Shown here: positions 24,981 to 26,299 of the stretch, piece after piece
Layout: each line of letters begins with the position of its first letter
How positions within the stretch are numbered: the first letter of the stretch is position 1
From: an uncultured Gemmatimonadota bacterium
Lineage (GTDB): Bacteria; Gemmatimonadota; Gemmatimonadetes; Gemmatimonadales; Gemmatimonadaceae
DNA: 26,299 nt
Assembly: GCA_946478895.1 (NCBI GenBank)
Contig: CAMLDY010000031.1
Span: forward strand, 1-26,299
Direction of reading: 5' to 3'
Position numbers and translations under genes: made by a program
The notes under the pieces: model-generated
Told to the model about the DNA's origin: nothing
Database searches by the model: none
What the model saw: only the letters and a program-made list of their open reading frames with translations

Positions 24981-26005
24981 ACGGGTACCGGTGGATTGAG
25001 AACTTCAGTGAGCAGGCTCGAGATGTACTCCGCGCTCAGCTCTCGCATACAGCGCCAATGTCGGAGCGGACAACGCTGCGGCCCGTGCCGGTGACACGGC
25101 CGGCAGCTCAGACCCTCGTGTCCGGCGACGACGTGCCGTTCCGCCAGCGGACCAAACCCGAATTCTGGAACCGTCGGCCCAAAGATCGAGAGCGTCGGCG
25201 TGCCCATCGCCGATGCCAGATGCTGTGGTGCCGAATCGTTGGTCACGATTGCCTGGGCCCTACCGATTAGCTCCGCCGAAGCGAGCAGCGGCAGCGTTCC
25301 GGCGCCGTTGATCACCGACCCCGCCGGCAGCGCCTCCATAATCTGCGCCGCCATCGCCGCGTCCGCACTGGAGCCGATTACGGCAATTCGGAAATCCGGC
25401 GCCAGCCGCTTTGCAAGCTCCGAATAATAAGGCCAGCGCTTGGTTCCCCAAGCGCTGCCGGGAGCCAGCGCGACGAACGGCTCTGAGCCGTTGCCGGTGC
25501 GACGGAGAAGCGAGTCAACCCTGGCGCGATCGTCGTCCGAAGGGAATAACCGCGGCCGGATCTGTTCGCGGGATGGCGTGTTGGCGCGTTCCGACATCGA
25601 CAACGACAACAGTCGCTCCGCGTGGTGTCGCTCCGGCTGATAGGGCATTTGCCTCGTGTAGAGAACCCGTCCGGTGGAGCTCGCGAACCCGATCCGCTCC
25701 TTTGCGCCGGTCAGCATCGCCAGCAGCCCGCTTCGGAAAGATCCCTGCGCCAGGTACGCCGCATCGTACGGTCGGCGGCCGCGGATCTCCTTGATGGTGT
25801 TCCAGAGACCGAGCGTTGAGCCGTAGGTGCTCCGCTTGTCGTACCGGATGACCGTTCGAACCGAAGGATTGTTGGCGAGCGCAGTCGCGCCGACCGGAGT
25901 CGCAATCACGTCCACGGGACCGCGCGCGGCGAGCTCCGCAATAAGGGGCGTCGTGAGAATGACGTCGCCCAGAAAGCTCGTCTGAATAACGAGCGATCCG
26001 CTCAC
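24977..26005 (-). CDS. GT9 glycosyltransferase (heptosyltransferase-like)
   Basis: A 342-aa cytoplasmic-face enzyme of glycosyltransferase family 9, which adds ADP-heptose to the lipopolysaccharide inner core in Gram-negative bacteria. It shows the N-terminal LVIQTSFLGDVILTTPLI with catalytic-type D14, the mid-protein nucleotide-sugar turn ALAPGSAWGTKRWPYYSELA (179-198), and the C-terminal VTNDSAPQHLASAMGTP (254-270) followed by SIFGPTVPEFGFGP. A four-cysteine patch (C301, C304, C312, C319) follows, as in the heptosyltransferase II-like branch. The start is GTG at 26005, directly after the lepA stop with no spacer. It supports a diderm envelope with LPS-like glycolipid. The exact donor and acceptor are not determinable here. 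Confidence 0.9.
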   Translation of the reverse strand: MSGSLVIQTSFLGDVILTTPLIAELAARGPVDVIATPVGATALANNPSVRTVIRYDKRSTYGSTLGLWNTIKEIRGRRPYDAAYLAQGSFRSGLLAMLTGAKERIGFASSTGRVLYTRQMPYQPERHHAERLLSLSMSERANTPSREQIRPRLFPSDDDRARVDSLLRRTGNGSEPFVALAPGSAWGTKRWPYYSELAKRLAPDFRIAVIGSSADAAMAAQIMEALPAGSVINGAGTLPLLASAELIGRAQAIVTNDSAPQHLASAMGTPTLSIFGPTVPEFGFGPLAERHVVAGHEGLSCRPCHRHGPQRCPLRHWRCMRELSAEYISSLLTEVLNPPVPV

Positions 26006-26299
26006 TCAGTCGACCTGCAGCACCGCGAGAAACGCCTCCTGCGGAATCTCCACCGATCCCACCTGCTTCATCCGCTTTTTGCCTTCCTTCTGCTTCTCGA
26101 GAAGCTTTCTCTTGCGGGTGATGTCGCCACCGTAGCATTTCGCCAGCACGTCCTTCCTCAGCGGCTTGACACTCGTTCGCGCTATCACCTTGGTGCCGAT
26201 TGCCGCCTGGATCGCGACCTCGAAAAGCTGTCGCGGAATGAGATCCTTCAGCTTGTCGGCGATCTTGCGTCCCCACTCGTAGGCTTTGTCTTCGTGGAT
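26006..26299 (-). CDS. lepA: Elongation factor 4 (LepA), C-terminal end only
   Basis: The last 97 residues of LepA/EF4, a translational GTPase that acts on the ribosome; the rest lies beyond the window edge, so this is a partial entry and not a broken gene. The frame is open right to the edge, starting [20 protein letters not shown]. The LepA-specific C-terminal domain is unmistakable: [35 protein letters not shown] and [17 protein letters not shown]. The stop codon abuts the GT9 start. The GTPase and EF-G-like domains cannot be judged here. Confidence 0.95.
   Translation of the reverse strand: MHEDKAYEWGRKIADKLKDLIPRQLFEVAIQAAIGTKVIARTSVKPLRKDVLAKCYGGDITRKRKLLEKQKEGKKRMKQVGSVEIPQEAFLAVLQVD

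Overview
The window is a GC-rich, gene-dense bacterial chromosome segment. It suggests a Gram-negative (diderm) organism, because it encodes an outer-membrane beta-barrel protein, a heptosyltransferase-like GT9 enzyme and FtsEX/EnvC. The most likely group is Gemmatimonadota or a close relative. That rests on overall style: high GC, repeated 'DSIAR' motifs behind a signal peptide, and the gene mix. It is an inference; no rRNA or other taxonomic marker is present. There is no rRNA, tRNA, CRISPR array, transposase or phage gene. No gene-free stretch exceeds about 282 bases.

Left part, + strand (180-5343): an unrecognised 167-aa protein, then a tyrosine/homogentisate cluster of 4-hydroxyphenylpyruvate dioxygenase (hppD), homogentisate 1,2-dioxygenase (hmgA) and an acetoacetyl-CoA synthetase with an unusual proline-rich insert. 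This set degrades tyrosine and re-activates the acetoacetate released. The two steps between, maleylacetoacetate isomerase and fumarylacetoacetase, are not in the window.

Second block, - strand (5344-11870): a secreted protein of unknown function, a CAP/SCP-domain secreted protein, and a compact maeB-pckA-HD-phosphohydrolase operon. This operon covers malate to pyruvate and oxaloacetate to PEP, and suits growth on amino or organic acids together with the tyrosine pathway.

Third block, + strand (11945-16983): a small His/Cys protein, a porin-like outer-membrane protein, a zinc/manganese-type ABC binding protein and its permease, and MgtE. It looks like a metal-acquisition locus spanning outer membrane, periplasm and inner membrane, but no ABC ATPase gene is next to it.

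A 282-bp convergent intergenic region (16984-17265) holds a large imperfect palindrome with arms of about 72 bp.

Fourth block, - strand (17266-26299): eleven genes in one almost gap-free run, with 4-bp overlaps or zero-base junctions at most boundaries. Transcription order is lepA (3' end only), GT9 glycosyltransferase, ROK kinase, PfkB kinase, STAS-ATPase fusion, STAS-like/winged-helix protein, small barrel-like protein, trans-sulfuration enzyme, ftsE, ftsX, envC. The last three form the complete FtsEX-EnvC device that controls peptidoglycan amidases. The STAS-ATPase and STAS-like genes look like an atypical partner-switching module and are the best candidate here for something undescribed.

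Several starts were moved inward from the longest open frame because the extra N-terminus only mirrors the neighbouring gene: the HD protein, EnvC, the STAS-like protein, the 101-aa protein and the PfkB kinase.
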